Positions 11,470 through 22,889 of a DNA stretch of 64,000 nt are shown here, piece by piece (positions within the stretch are counted from its first letter, which is position 1; each line of letters opens with the position of its first letter). This DNA is from Nectonema munidae. Taxonomy: Eukaryota > Nematomorpha > Nectonematoida > Nectonematidae. Location of the stretch: NCBI GenBank assembly GCA_030549495.1, contig JAUIRK010000567.1, positions 784,501-848,500 on the forward strand, given 5' to 3'. Made by a program: the position numbers and the translations under genes. The notes under the pieces are model-generated. The model worked only from the letters and a program-made list of their open reading frames with translations. It was not told where the DNA came from and did no database searches.

Positions 11470-13165
11470 AAATGGAAACAGCTTTTCATCCTATTGCAAA
11501 GAAAGATCTTAAAGGACGACATAGCATCAATGTATTTGCAATAACTTCTCCCTATGGACAACTAAGTGATGTAAGATATGAGCTTTGACATTTTATAATT
11601 TTTTTCTTAAGTCATCACTCGTTTCATTGCAAAAGGCAATAAACGTTTGATTTAAGTTAACGGAAAAACTTTGACTTTTTTTTGAATATTTATAAGACTT
11701 GGTAATTCGTTTCATAGCATATCCAATATTTCAAATATAGCGGCCATATTTATGATTCTTTGATTTAATAAACCTACACTATAAATAAATCGGTTTTAAG
11801 ACTACTTTCCCAGCAAGCTAGGGTCTAGCCGGTGTTGCAACTATGAAAACACATATAGAAAGAAAACCTAATTTTACATTTCCAAAATTTCCTATTTTGT
11901 TCATCCAACTATTTTTAAATTTCTTTTTTCATATCCTTGAACTACTACCTTAGATTTATGTTTAAAGAAAAAGTATTATCACATAGAACACTACTTAAAG
12001 ATTTAAATTTCTTCCAAGCTAGTTTTATCTGTGTTCTACTGAGTTACTAAAACTACCTATCTCATCAATAACCTCTTCCAAGTAACAAAATTGATTAACC
12101 TTTTCTAGTTTTATATCTTTTATTACTAGGTTCAATTTTTTTAAAATCAAAACAACTAATACACTTAAAAATTTTGAACTTTTCAGAGCACCTTTTATGT
12201 ATCCATTTACAGTGTGCAAATGTAGAAAAAATAGAATTTCTTTTAACTCTTATCAGCATAACCATCAAGAGTATTGTATACAAATAAATTTAGCATATCA
12301 AAAATTTCCTTAATGCTTTTTGAGAAGGACGCCTGTCCAACCCCATGAAACTACGCATGTTTACGCAAAGCCATTGAGCGATATTTTTCACAAAAATAAT
12401 ATCATGATTAAGATTTTCGAAATAACACATTTGATAGTAATGAATTTTCACTGACAGACAATTTGGAATAAAAAGATATCAAAAATTAAATACAATTAAC
12501 TCGAGAAAAAAAGAAGATATAAATTAATATGTGCATTAAATTAAATGAACGTAAAACCATTTTATATCAGGAAAAGAAGACGCAAATAAGTCCTTTAATT
12601 TGAAACTAAATCCTTGTGCACATAATAGACTAAAGAAAGGAGAGAAAACATCTACAAAAAGATCCCCCTTGTTTATTTTTTACCCGCATTTACACGCAAA
12701 ACTCATCAAACATATTTGATCTTTTCAATTGATATATTATTTTCCATTTTTTGTTACTGATAAAATAACAGCGCTGTTTAGGAATGTAGAATAAAAATTT
12801 TGAACAGAGAATAAAAATAAAAACATACATAAAATTTATTTCATATTATTCTTGATTTGTTGTGCACAAGAGTGACGACTATCTTCCATTTACTATTTGA
12901 TCAACGAAGCTAAATCTTTTTTGATTGGATACACAAGAAGCCAGAATCTTTTCAACCAATATAGCGCTTAGGATTAAATTAGGAGATGCTTCAATTTACT
13001 AATTCAAACTTGGAAGCCCTTTACTCGTGTACCAAGAAAGGAAAATCATGACGAATGCCCAGATAATCGCCCCTCCTCCCTCCGCATTTACTAGTGCAAA
13101 GAGTTGAATAAATGGGGACCAAGTGTAAAAAAAAACTGTATCGATAAGTAAACAAAAAATAATGA
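11470..13165. other. VTA1 intron
   Basis: AT-rich intron. No transposon motif or RNA gene was recognised in it. Confidence 0.4.
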
Positions 13166-13169
13166 ATAC

Positions 13170-13297
13170 CGATCATTAACGCCCTCTTGATCTTGTTGGT
13201 ATGCGTAGTTGAATATTCTGAGCGCGTTTTCTTCAATGAGAGCTTCTCCAACGACTTTGGACGTGATTTCCTCACTGTTCTTATTATTCCTTTTAAT
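13170..13297 (-). CDS. VTA1: VTA1 exon (VVGEALIEENALRIFNYA block)
   Basis: The acceptor CACTTAATTGCAG is followed in phase 0 by IKRNNKNSEEITSKVV then GEALIEENALRIFNYAYQQD, ending GATCG/GTATTC in phase 2. It corresponds to the VVGQAYVENFALKVF region in other VTA1 proteins. Confidence 0.93.
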
Positions 13298-14367
13298 CTG
13301 CAATTAAGTGAATAAGTTTTTTTTAAATATGATACAAAATTAATTCAGAGTGTGTTTTTTCAACAGGCTTAATTGTCGTTTACATCAAAATTTGATTGGA
13401 GCATGAAACCATCAGGTATCGAGCTGAGATCTCTGAGAACACGGTTCCAGGTGAAAAGTGTGCAAACGTCAAACGTGTTCAATCATGCATCCGTTGTTAA
13501 TTCAATAGAAGTCAGAGACTCATGTTTACACGCAATGCGTATGTGACTTAAGAATAGGCAGGTAAGAATGAAATTATTAAGTAAATATTCAATTGTTTAG
13601 TAAATTAAGTTTATTTGAATATTTAAGTAATGAAGAGATAAGATATCCCTTATGGCAAAAATTTAAAGTTGCGTCAATTGAATAGTGTGGAAGTAGGTTA
13701 TATTTTGAGCTATGCAGTCAATCATCATTAATCCATAGAAAAAATAAATTTTCTTAACCTATTTTCTTCTCTTTTCAAGTTTGAATACAGGAAAGATAAA
13801 AAGAATTGAAAAAATAGTTGGCATTTGCCGATTTTGGTAAAATATATGAGTAAATTTATTTTTTTAATAGTAAAAACTATATAATAGTTTTTTTTTAAAG
13901 CTATTATATTAATTCTGTGAAATTTTATAGCAAAATTAGTTTTTTTCCACAATCCAGAAATTTTCATTATTGGGTTAGTATAATGTTCTGTTCGGATTAA
14001 AGATTCCCTAATTATTATTATATTAATGAGAATCCATTATTGAAATTAATGTTGCACAGCTGAAAACCAAAAATATACATTTAATATTTGAGATAAATAA
14101 AAACTTTATCCAAATCAAAATCATACATTTATATATTTTTATTAAAAGCCAAAATTGCTTGAATAATTCTTTCTATAAATGATGAATGTGCTGTGTCAAA
14201 ATGTTCTATGTCCCATAGGAAAAGTAAGTAATTAAATTGTTGACAAAATTCCGTTTTGTTGAAGACAAGACTCCGTTCTCCAATAGGATATACATTGAAG
14301 GTAATGTTGACTAACAGAAGTAAAGGAATCAAGCAAGAGAGAATCCATTGAAGATTCAAGGAACTAT

Positions 14368-14465
14368 TGTTTGAAAAATGAACCTCAACTGGGCTTCAAA
14401 CCAGTCCTGTGAATATCGCATTCGGTATCATATTGCCATAGATCGCTGGGGATTCGTGAAAAAAT
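14368..14465 (-). repeat. tRNA-like SINE (family 2), minus copy
   Basis: On the minus strand: GCGATCTATGGCAATATGAT, then ATATTCACAGGAC, the B-box-like GGTTTGAAGCCC, and GTTGAGG before a T-rich stretch. It is a diverged inverted partner of the copy at 14622-14715. Confidence 0.6.
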
Positions 14466-14621
14466 TTACAAATTTTTCTTATTCATTTTGTCTCTACCAA
14501 ATTTATTTATCTTTGATAAAATTTACATTTTGAAAAAAGATTTGTAATTTTTTATTCAGCCATATTTTTATTGATTTAGTGGTCTACAAGAATTTAACTA
14601 TCCGACAAGTGGTCTTTGAGA

Positions 14622-14715
14622 CTGCTTGGGGTTGGCGACCTATGGTATATAGCACATTGGACGCAATATTCAGGACAGGTTTGAATCACAGTTGAGGGTA
14701 GTTTTTTTTTGGAAT
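14622..14715 (+). repeat. tRNA-like SINE (family 2), plus copy
   Basis: GGCGACCTATGGTATATAGC, then CAATATTCAGGAC, a B-box-like GGTTTGAATCAC, GTTGAGGG and a T9 run that could act as a pol III stop. It shares this order of blocks with the minus copy about 160 bp away. Confidence 0.6.
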
Positions 14716-14892
14716 TATTTCTTGAAGGTTCACTTTTTTCACTTAATGAATGAATTCTACAGTTGATTGCATGGATTTGTAGAATCCCCTCGCCTCCCCT
14801 TCTCCAATTTTTTTAAATATTTGCTTCTTGAAACAATCTAATGAATTGAAAGCTTTGTGATAGGAATAATTAAAAAAAAAAAAGATCACCAC

Positions 14893-14984
14893 TTCAAGTT
14901 CGTCCATGAGTAAAGAAAGGAAACTAAGAGACTCTTTGGAAGACCTGTCAATTTTCATTCCTTCTTGTATCGAGTAAAGTTTGC
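14893..14984 (-). CDS. VTA1: VTA1 exon (KLYSIQEGMKID block)
   Basis: The acceptor TTTTAATGTAG is followed by GC of a phase-1 codon (TGC Cys expected, as in YWCxLYA of the family). Then come KLYSIQEGMKIDRSSKES and LSFLSLLMDELE, ending GAA/GTGGTG in phase 0. This is the most 5' exon I can identify. Confidence 0.93.
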
Positions 14985-15392
14985 CTACATTAAAATAACG
15001 AGATGCTTAGATATAAATTTGAAAAAAGATTCACAGGTATACGTGATTATGAAAAAAGCCCTAATCACCACTACGGAATCTAACCGTAATTTTAGAAGCA
15101 ATAAACAAACACGATTCTTACCAAATCATAAAGAGTAGCACCAATGTAAAGTGTCTTGGTGAGATCGAAGAGATAAACAAAGTATTGAACGAAAGGATAA
15201 CACTGCTATATTTTCCGTGTTCTAAATTTCATCCATAAAAATAAATGGAAGTACCAACATTTTTTCCATAAAAGAATATTGAAAAGTCATGTGTTTTTGC
15301 AAATAAAGAATATTTTTAGTTAATTCATAACAAATAGTAGCAATGTGCTAGTCTTATAAACTCCTTCAAGGCGTTAATTATACAACCATAGT

Positions 15393-15829
15393 CACTGGCG
15401 GATTTATAAAGGGGGGGGGGGGGGGCGGAACTGGCGTACGCCAAAATAGCATTGCCAATTGCTTGAAATTTTTCTTGATCTAATTCTTTTCGTAGAATTC
15501 AAATATTATTATGATTTCTGCAACTCGTTTTTTAGATTCAATCTTTCTCTAAAGTGAGAAGTCCTAAGAAGTTTTTTATGTTTCAATCGTAGTTAAGTGT
15601 GACACTTATTACTTTTATATTATCCTATTTTTTTTGTAAATTTATTATTTAAACACATCAAGTTTTACCACATCAATTCACTTCACATTTCAATGAATGA
15701 GGATCGTTTTAATGCTCTCATTCTTCTTTTTGTTTTAAAAATTTGATAAAGCTTAAATTTATATGCTTGAAATTTGAGTTCTAGTTTAGTAAAATCCCCC
15801 CCTAATGCCAATTTCTAGATCCGCCCCTG
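15393..15829. mobile_element. Nonautonomous DNA element, 437 bp, hAT-like TIRs with G/C runs
   Basis: The left end CACTGGCGGATTTATAAA leads into fifteen G. The right end, read inward, is CAGGGGCGGATCTAGAAATT leading to seven G. Both ends are directly abutted by ATAGT (15388-15392 and 15830-15834). The interior has no coding content. CAGGGGCGGAT is a typical hAT terminus, but the repeat seen is 5 bp, not 8. Confidence 0.7.
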
Positions 15830-16369
15830 ATAGTGTCTACAAAATTTTCATTTTAAAATTCCCAGACTTTTCCCTGACTATGCAGTTTCTAGATAGCTTT
15901 ACCGTGATAGAGACAAATCCACAAAAAAAATTATCATAAGGATAAAAAAACATAAAAACATTACACAATATAGGCAGTAGGTACTACACATCTCAAATTA
16001 ATTGAGTAAAAATGTATTCTTTTGTTAAAAGGAGCAGATTCCACTCATGTTCAAGATGTTTGATTTAACGGCCTTTATTAGTATACAGCACAAAATAGAA
16101 ATACAGTTAGTTCATATAGACGTGAAACTTTAATAAACGACATGAAAACTTGAATTGAAGATTTAAAAAAAAATTTGTACATTAGGTACATTTTTTCTTC
16201 AATAATAAAATTTCTTTTTCGTCATCTTCTTTGATTTTTCTTTGTTTCACTTCTCCAATTTCTTTCAAAGTTTTTTCATAGAAGCATTTTTTCTCTTGAT
16301 TTTTTAAATTTTTTCTTTTTGAAGATGATCTTCATATAAATCTCTAGCATTTTTGCAAAACAACATAAT

Positions 16370-18150
16370 TTTCTATTTTCATATTCCTCCAGCTTCAATC
16401 ACAGTGTCAAAAATTATTCTTCTCGCTACTAATGACTTGTCCTTCAAATTACTGTCAATGCAATGCTTCCTCACTGAAAATCCTCTTTCTACGTTTGCAT
16501 TGCCATGAAACATGATCAACATTTTTGACACAAAAGATATAAAGAGGCAGAAACATTAATTTCATTTTAAATCGAGATGAAAAGATCATCCAATCTATCG
16601 CGCTCCTAATTGAAATTTTGTAGTAATACTTTTACTAAAAGATAAAAATGATATAAATCTAGGATAATCATTTTTAATTTCATCTAATTCAATCGCTGAC
16701 AATTGATTTAACAAATTCATATGGATTAAGCAGACATCCAGTCTTCGAACATCTCCTGACAAAATAATTTTCGGCGAATGGAAACACAGACCCAAAGTAA
16801 GAGAATATTTAAAAGAACAACGCTCCAAAAAGTTAACTATAATTTCTTTGATAAAAAGAAAACGTTCTTTTTTAAAGGTCAAAACACATTGTTCTGATAC
16901 TTTTTAGAGGCATCTTTTATCCCACTAAGTGCAGCAAAGAAAAGGCCAATATCTACATAACTTATGAGATATTCATCCTTAAATTTGAATTTTAGCATTT
17001 CTTTATGAAGGAATGGAAAAAGGGAGCATTTTTTTGAAATTTGGCAAAAAAATTTTCAAAAAAAATCCCCGTTTTTTTTTAAAGGGGGTTTTTTAAAAAA
17101 AAAATTACCTTTTTAAATTGGTGGGGTTCACCCATTTTTTTTTTGGGTGGGTTGGGGGTGTGGGGTGAAAAATATTAAAAATTTAAAATAAAAATTTAGA
17201 AGGGGGTGTGGAAGAAATTTTTATAATTAAAGTAAAAGTAAAAAGAGCTTTTTTTTTTTTTTTTTAACTTTTTTTTAAATTTTTTAAGGAAAAACTTTTA
17301 AAAAAGTTTTTTTTGGGAAAATTTTTTTTTTGGTTGGGAAATTATTAAATAAAAAAAAAAAAAAACTAAAAAAACTAACAATTCCATTTAGTTTTTTTTT
17401 ACTTTATTTTAAGGCAACATTTAAAACATAAAATGAGAAGCTAGCAAGACAAAAAAAGGAGGGGGAGAAAAATTACTTGTAACTCATCTTTAATTAATCT
17501 CAATAATTTCAAATTGACATTAGAACCATCCATGCTTAAATGTATTGTTCTGTTTAAGCAAACACCAGGGTCCAATGTATTTTTAAGATGGAAAAAGAGA
17601 TCTTCTCTTTAGTTGAAAATAAAAATTGCGAGGTTAAATAACTCGTTATGACCGTGAGTGTCGGGATGTTTATACCTCACATGGATATCGATTTGTACTG
17701 CAAATATTTTGGAATTAACTATCATTTTCATCAAGTTTTGCTAAAATATTTACTTATTCCAAAAATTGTTAGGTAAGTGAATTTATCTTTCGCCACACCA
17801 AATAAAGAGGTTATTTTAGAATCTGAAGACATTGATTCAAATGATCGTTGGCATGTCTCTGCTGCTCTATTAGAAATATGTGCAGATGTGGAAGCTAGAA
17901 CCCAAAGAATTTCAGCTTTCAGAACTTCTTTCTATAAATTTAAGTACGGTTTAACAGATTGGGAACTCAAGGCTATATTAATCGATTCTAAAGACATATC
18001 TATTTCATTTTTCTTTTCAGTAACTTCATCAGAATGGGTAAACGGATTTGTAGAATTAAAAATTTTCTTAGACGTTGTCACACTATTTATAGCTTTTTTT
18101 GTGTTTATCACTTTTAGTGTGACTTGTGAGAGCTGTTTTCGCCATATTTG
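16370..18150 (-). mobile_element. hAT-like transposase fossil (VERGFS family)
   Basis: The minus strand carries pieces in order. 18070-17760: KIFNSTNPFTHSDEV, then AEILWVLASTSAHISNRAA and SMSSDSKITSLFGVAKDK. 17600-17500: LNRTIHLSMDGSNVNLKLLR. 16880-16595: a frame ending in KYSLTLGLCFHSPK. 16510-16380: FHGNANVERGFSVRKHC, an hAT C-terminal dimerisation motif (NAxVERGFS). These blocks match a transposase-like family common in invertebrates and fish with SMDGPNVN and HGxAxVERGFS motifs. The superfamily call rests on the last motif. Stops and frame changes are frequent, and the middle is replaced by the abnormal tract at 17030-17400. Confidence 0.7.
17030..17400. other. Abnormal homopolymer-rich tract, possible assembly error
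   Basis: Runs of A, T and G of 6-17 bases follow one another (for example T17 near 17250 and GGGTGGGTTGGGGGTGTGGG near 17142). The tract interrupts the hAT-like fossil, whose coding matches resume on both sides. The texture is unlike anything else in the window. Confidence 0.6.
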
Positions 18151-18418
18151 AGAGGATAATATTTTTCAAACAAAATTATCTCTCATTCACTCCATTTTCT
18201 AACCATAGGCTGAATTCAGGATGAAGCTTTGCATCTAGACAATCAAGATTGAAGAAAGTTTACTGTGATTTGAAGTAATCAGTTTAATATGGTGCAAAAA
18301 CAACACATACTAACAAGATATTAGATAAATGATTCTGAAAAAATGAATAACAAATTTAAAAAGGTAAAATAATAAAAACATATTGAATCAAAAATCACCT
18401 GTACTATGAGCATATTTA

Positions 18419-18426
18419 CCTATGCA
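18419..18426. repeat. Target-site duplication, left (CCTATGCA)
   Basis: CCTATGCA, repeated exactly at 21038-21045 across the hAT. Confidence 0.9.
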
Positions 18427-21037
18427 CTGTGATGGGATTCAGCCGGTTCGCTCCTACTCGATAGAGTAGTTTCAAAAAAAATTGAATTTTTAGCGAGTAG
18501 TCTCAAAAGAGTTACAAATTTCCAATATATATTTTTATTTTCTTCTCGTTAATTATTTTTATTTATTATTAAATGTTTGAACTCTTTTCGGTATACTGCA
18601 TGTGTTTATTGTATGTTTATGAGTAAATATACATATTACATATGTATGTTTTGATTCTGTACATTCTTTCACTTATCTTATCATGAAAAAATCATATACA
18701 TCACATGCAAACTTCCCAGCATCCTCGTCCAAGTTCTTCTTATTACACTTCACAATAAACATAAAAGACTGTTTCATCGTCTTTCAAAAAATATTCCAAA
18801 TTAGTATGACTTGTAATATGAATGTTTCACAGACATGAAAATATTCGAAACCAAATAATGAAAAAAAAATCTTTGACCTAACAAAAAACTAGGATGCCTA
18901 CATTGTTCAAAAAGCGAAAAAGTAAATCGCTTTGAGACTGGACTACGCATTTCTTCCGAGTGGGCCAGCTGCAGCGTTGAGCCATCTGGAAATACAAAAA
19001 CTTCTCGTCAGGCTTCTTTGAGGAAAAAAATTCGAGATCATTTTTCATCCAAGGCGCATTCAATTTGTGTTAAAGAAGGCACTGATGTCTCGAAGACCAC
19101 AATTAGCGAAAGATTTGATAAAATCAATGAAAAGTTTTCAGACTCAACAATCAAAGTTTTTAATACCGTTTACAGTATGGCAAAGAACTGCAGACCCTTT
19201 TCTGATATCGAGTATTTGGTTGAGCTTCAACAAATAAATGGTGTACAAATGGGTATTGGGCTTCATTCTTGTAAAACGGCCGTAAAGATTGTTGACCACA
19301 TTTCAACAAATCTTAAAAAAAAAGATTTCACCAAAATTATTGAAAAAACAGAAATTTTGCATAATGGTAGATGAAGCTTCCACCATATCCAACAAATCAG
19401 TGCTCATCATTTTTTTGAAGGTAGAGGACACTGAAGTTTCACCAGTTATATTTTTTGATTTGGTTGAACTTGAGGATCAGGGTGCAGAAAACATTTTTCA
19501 TCGCTTTTATTAAGTTTAAAGAATGGTGGCATTAACGAGGATTATTTGATAGAAAATTTAGTTGCGTTTTGCTCAGATGGAGCCAGTGTCATGCGTGGAC
19601 GTCATTCAGGCGTATGTGTTCGATTTAGAAAAAGTTTTCCCAATATTGTTCTTTGGCATTGCCTTAATCACCGGTTACCGTTGGTACTGGATGACTCCGT
19701 GAATAATGTAAGGCGGGTTAATCTTTTCAAAATATTCATTGATAAGATCTATAAAATTTTTCATCAGTCAAACAAAAATCAAAATGATCTTTTTAAAATT
19801 TCATCGGAAGGGCAGCAAATTTTTAAAATAGGTAGGGTTTTTGGTCCCAGGTGAGCAGCTTGTAGTTTGAGGACTACTATTGCTGTATGGCGTCGCTAAC
19901 TTTCTTTTTATAAGTTTTTTTCAAACGAAGGCTTTTTGGGGATGGCATCACGATTATCGAACAAAAGTTTTCTCTAATAATTTGGCTTTGATGATTGATA
20001 TTCTTCAAGAAATCTCAATATTGTCCAACGGTTTGCAAGCGAGAAATATAACGATTTAAAAAGCAGATAAACTCATTAAAAGATCGACCAAAGCTTTTAA
20101 CTTGATGATTGAAAGTAAGGGCGTTTCCGAAAAGGAAGCAGATAAAAAAATCATGGAAAAGTTGAAAGAAATTGAGTGGGTTGAAAATTCTAAAATAGTC
20201 AGAATTTCATGTCAAAATCTTCTTCAAAAAGTGATTGAAAACATTTAAAAGCGTATGATCAGCAATGACTTTATCAAAGCGTAATCTTGTTCGACTGAGA
20301 TTGACCACAAAATCCTCGAGGATCCGAATTCATCGCAGATCGAAGAAGTGATTATTCCATGGAAAGAAGGCGAAGAAAGCCTCATTCATTTCGAAAGATT
20401 TTTTGTCATCGAATCGATCTCAATGAATATAGAGATTATATTGAAAACTCATTAATTTAAACAAGAACTTTACATGCATCCGACTTACCAGAGAGCATAA
20501 AAATGGCTAAAAATATATTGAATGTCGTGGCTGTTAGTACAGCGGAAGCAGAGATAGGCTTTTCAATGATGAACAATATATGTTCCAAAAAAAGAAACCG
20601 ATTGTCAGTTCATAACATCTCAAACCTGATGATAATAAATTTAATTAGCATGCCGCTAAAAAATTGGAAGGCAAAAGATAGTTATAACATGGTTGAGAAA
20701 GAATCATTCAGCAGATGACACAAAGGTAAAAAGAAAGCAAGAAGATGAAGTCAATCAAAATCAAGAGGCAATCTGGAAATACTTCGATTGAGATTATAAT
20801 TTTTTTCTTCTTCATTTTTTCACAATATTTTTGAAGTATTAAACAAGTTTTGTGTACAAACTTTTTTCACTTTAAAACATGAAATTTTTCATTGTATAAG
20901 GGTTGGATATATACAATTAAAATAGGTAGTAGGAAAGCCTAAAAAATATAAATTTACATAGGGTTTTCGATCGAGTAGGTTGGAAAACCTGAAAAATTTT
21001 CCTAGTAGTCTCAAACGAAATTTGAATCCCATCACTG
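18427..21037 (+). mobile_element. hAT transposon with both ends (KIAA1586-like transposase), inactive
   Basis: The 2,611-bp element has 15-bp TIRs: left CTGTGATGGGATTCA, right inward CAGTGATGGGATTCA (one mismatch at base 2), flanked by an exact 8-bp duplication. CCTACTCGAT and GAGTAGT motifs recur just inside both ends. Coding blocks run left to right: 19018-19374 (MAKNCRPFSDIEYLVEL), 19366-19513 (MVDEASTISNKSVLIIF, first Asp), 19546-19854 (FCSDGASVMRGRHSGV, second Asp; LWHCLNHRLPLVLDD, the CxxH), 20503-20718 (STAEAEIGFSMMNNICS and KKRNRLSVHNISNLMI, the C-terminal Glu and hAT dimerisation region). These match the KIAA1586-like hAT group. Several frameshifts and stops, densest at 19854-20500, make it dead. 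Confidence 0.93.
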
Positions 21038-21045
21038 CCTATGCA
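21038..21045. repeat. Target-site duplication, right (CCTATGCA)
   Basis: Exact copy of 18419-18426. Confidence 0.9.
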
Positions 21046-21081
21046 TGATTCCTTTGGATTAAATTTATATTCATTGCTGGT

Positions 21082-21118
21082 TTAACCGGTTTACGACCAC
21101 AGTCGACATATGTCGACT
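21082..21118 (+). repeat. piggyBac-type solo terminus with 18-bp palindrome
   Basis: TTAA at 21082-21085, then CCGGTTTACGACCAC and the perfect palindrome AGTCGACATATGTCGACT (21101-21118). Spacing and sequence parallel the left end of the piggyBac at 44293 (23 of 33 positions identical by eye). No second end was found. Confidence 0.55.
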
Positions 21119-21119
21119 T

Positions 21120-22885
21120 TACAAAAATGTGAATCAAACTTTAAAAAAAAAAATTTTTTTTTTAGACTTTAAAAAATGTTAAACAAAAGTGTGAACTCTG
21201 TTCCCAACAAATAAGTTGAATTAACAAAGTATTTAAAAGATAATAAAATGCAAAGAATTTGAAACACAATGAAATTATCGACTTTCATGCTCGTTGAATT
21301 TTGAAAAGCAAAAATATACTGATAAAAATTTTGGGGTATTATTTGATTCTTAAAGCATCAAAATTGTTTTCCATCGTGCAAATTTCTGTCTCAATTGCAT
21401 ATATAAGAAAGAGTAGAAATAAAATAAATTAAAAAACAAATAAATCACACCTAGTTTTTACTACTAATCTTAAGGTTGCTTCTAATACTTTTTTTTATAA
21501 ATAATGATATTTTTGAAAACTAGAAAAATTAGTAGATACTGTTTTAAAATTAAAAACCTATCATAGATATAATTTAAGGGTTGTTCCCCAAACTTAGACT
21601 GCGTGCTGAAAAGAATATTGAAAAATTTGTCCAGAGAAAAAGGAATTTTTCTATTTGAAAATCAGAGTTTAAGGCCAAAGCGACCAGGTAAATGATTAGA
21701 GAGGCAAGGTATCCCAAGTCTTATATTAAACGTTAGTATAAAAAAAGCCTGAAGAGAGAGTTTCTTTCAGCTACATAACCAGATATAGGGCATTTGGGGC
21801 CAGGTCCCTCCATCTAAGAGGACGAGAAAAAATTGCAATACTCTTAATCAAATTTTGATTACTTAATTAGACATTAACTTTCAACTAACAAGTAAAAGAG
21901 AATGATGTATCATTAAATCAATGTAAAGAGATTCTAAAATAGAATGTATGAATACAACTTTATAATTACTGTTATTATAAATTATAACTATGATAAAAGA
22001 TGAAAAATAGCAAGTAAAACTTATTATAGCTGTCCTAAATTTATTTGAAAAAGGAGGCCAGGAAGATCTAGATATTATATCTATAGATAAATATATTTTC
22101 CCCCGTTATCAAGTTTAAATTTTGGTATTTTTCAAAGCAGCATGACATAGTGAAAAAGTAAAAAAATTTTATTACTTAAAATATACATAATATTATTTTT
22201 CATTTGAATTAAAATCTTCCCCCTTTTGTTTTGTCATACAAAATCTCTGTAATAAAATTGTTAAATCAATAACCTAAATTAGCTTAATTATTTTTAAAAA
22301 TGGTAGGATCTTAAATTAGTGAAATTCTAGAGAATTTCTAACATTAAACTTATAAATCATAATTCCGTAATACTATTCAATTATCAATTATCAATAAAAA
22401 AATATACAGTAATATGAAATGCATATATTCTTTGATACAAAGTCATCACCGAGCTTCAAGTACGGTAATAAAACTTTAAGTTTCAGTGGAATATTTGAGT
22501 TAGTTGAATTCATTTTCAATTTAGTGCTTAAATTTTTTATAAACAATTGACCATTTTGTGCACTGCAAGTAAAAATGTTAATAAATTTATTTTTAAAAAA
22601 GCATTTAATTAAAATATATAACCAGATATGCCTGATTTGAGGTCAGTCTTTTCAGGAATTTCATGGGTGTTTTTCTATTTTGGTAATACCTCAAAATTTT
22701 AGAGCCAGTATTCGGGCATTAGGTGACTTTCTGAATTCATTCATGAATAAGAAAGGTAGTTTTTATTGGAAAAATAAAGATTAGATTTAATCGGGGATAA
22801 ATTTTAGTCAAAGTTTCTATGAGACTAAAAAGGGCCTAAAAATTAGAAGGTATTACATAAGAAATTGGAATGGACTTATAATCAG
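21120..22885. other. AT-rich stretch without a recognised gene
   Basis: No coding motif, RNA gene or paired repeat was found. Confidence 0.35.
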
Positions 22886-22889
22886 GGCC

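Larger units (their letters stand above)
7619..14984 (-). other. VTA1: VTA1 homologue gene span (five exons seen, 5' exon missing)
   Basis: VTA1/LIP5 is a cytosolic co-factor of the VPS4 ATPase in ESCRT-III disassembly and multivesicular-body sorting. Exons run 14984-14893, 13297-13170, 11460-11385, 10797-10692 and 7899-7700. All introns are GT-AG and the phases join as 0, 2, 0 and 1. The N-terminal (MIT-type) half carries KLYSIQEGMKID, LMDELE, VVGEALIEENAL and NVVKAYYSASLLFDVL. Then come FAKWRSTHLFECLKMG, a short Ser/Gly linker, and the C-terminal VPS4-binding (VSL) domain ECKFASNALQYEDIPTSI. About 200 residues are covered; family members are usually near 300, so roughly 40-50 N-terminal residues are missing and the linker is short. 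The first visible exon opens with GC of a split codon, so a 5' coding exon exists; it was not found up to the hAT at 18.4 kb. A Charlie-like hAT lies in the last intron. Confidence 0.93.

Noticed and set aside
17777-18151. Plus-strand frame of 124 codons
   Set aside because: Shadow of the minus-strand hAT-like fossil, whose conserved blocks lie opposite it.
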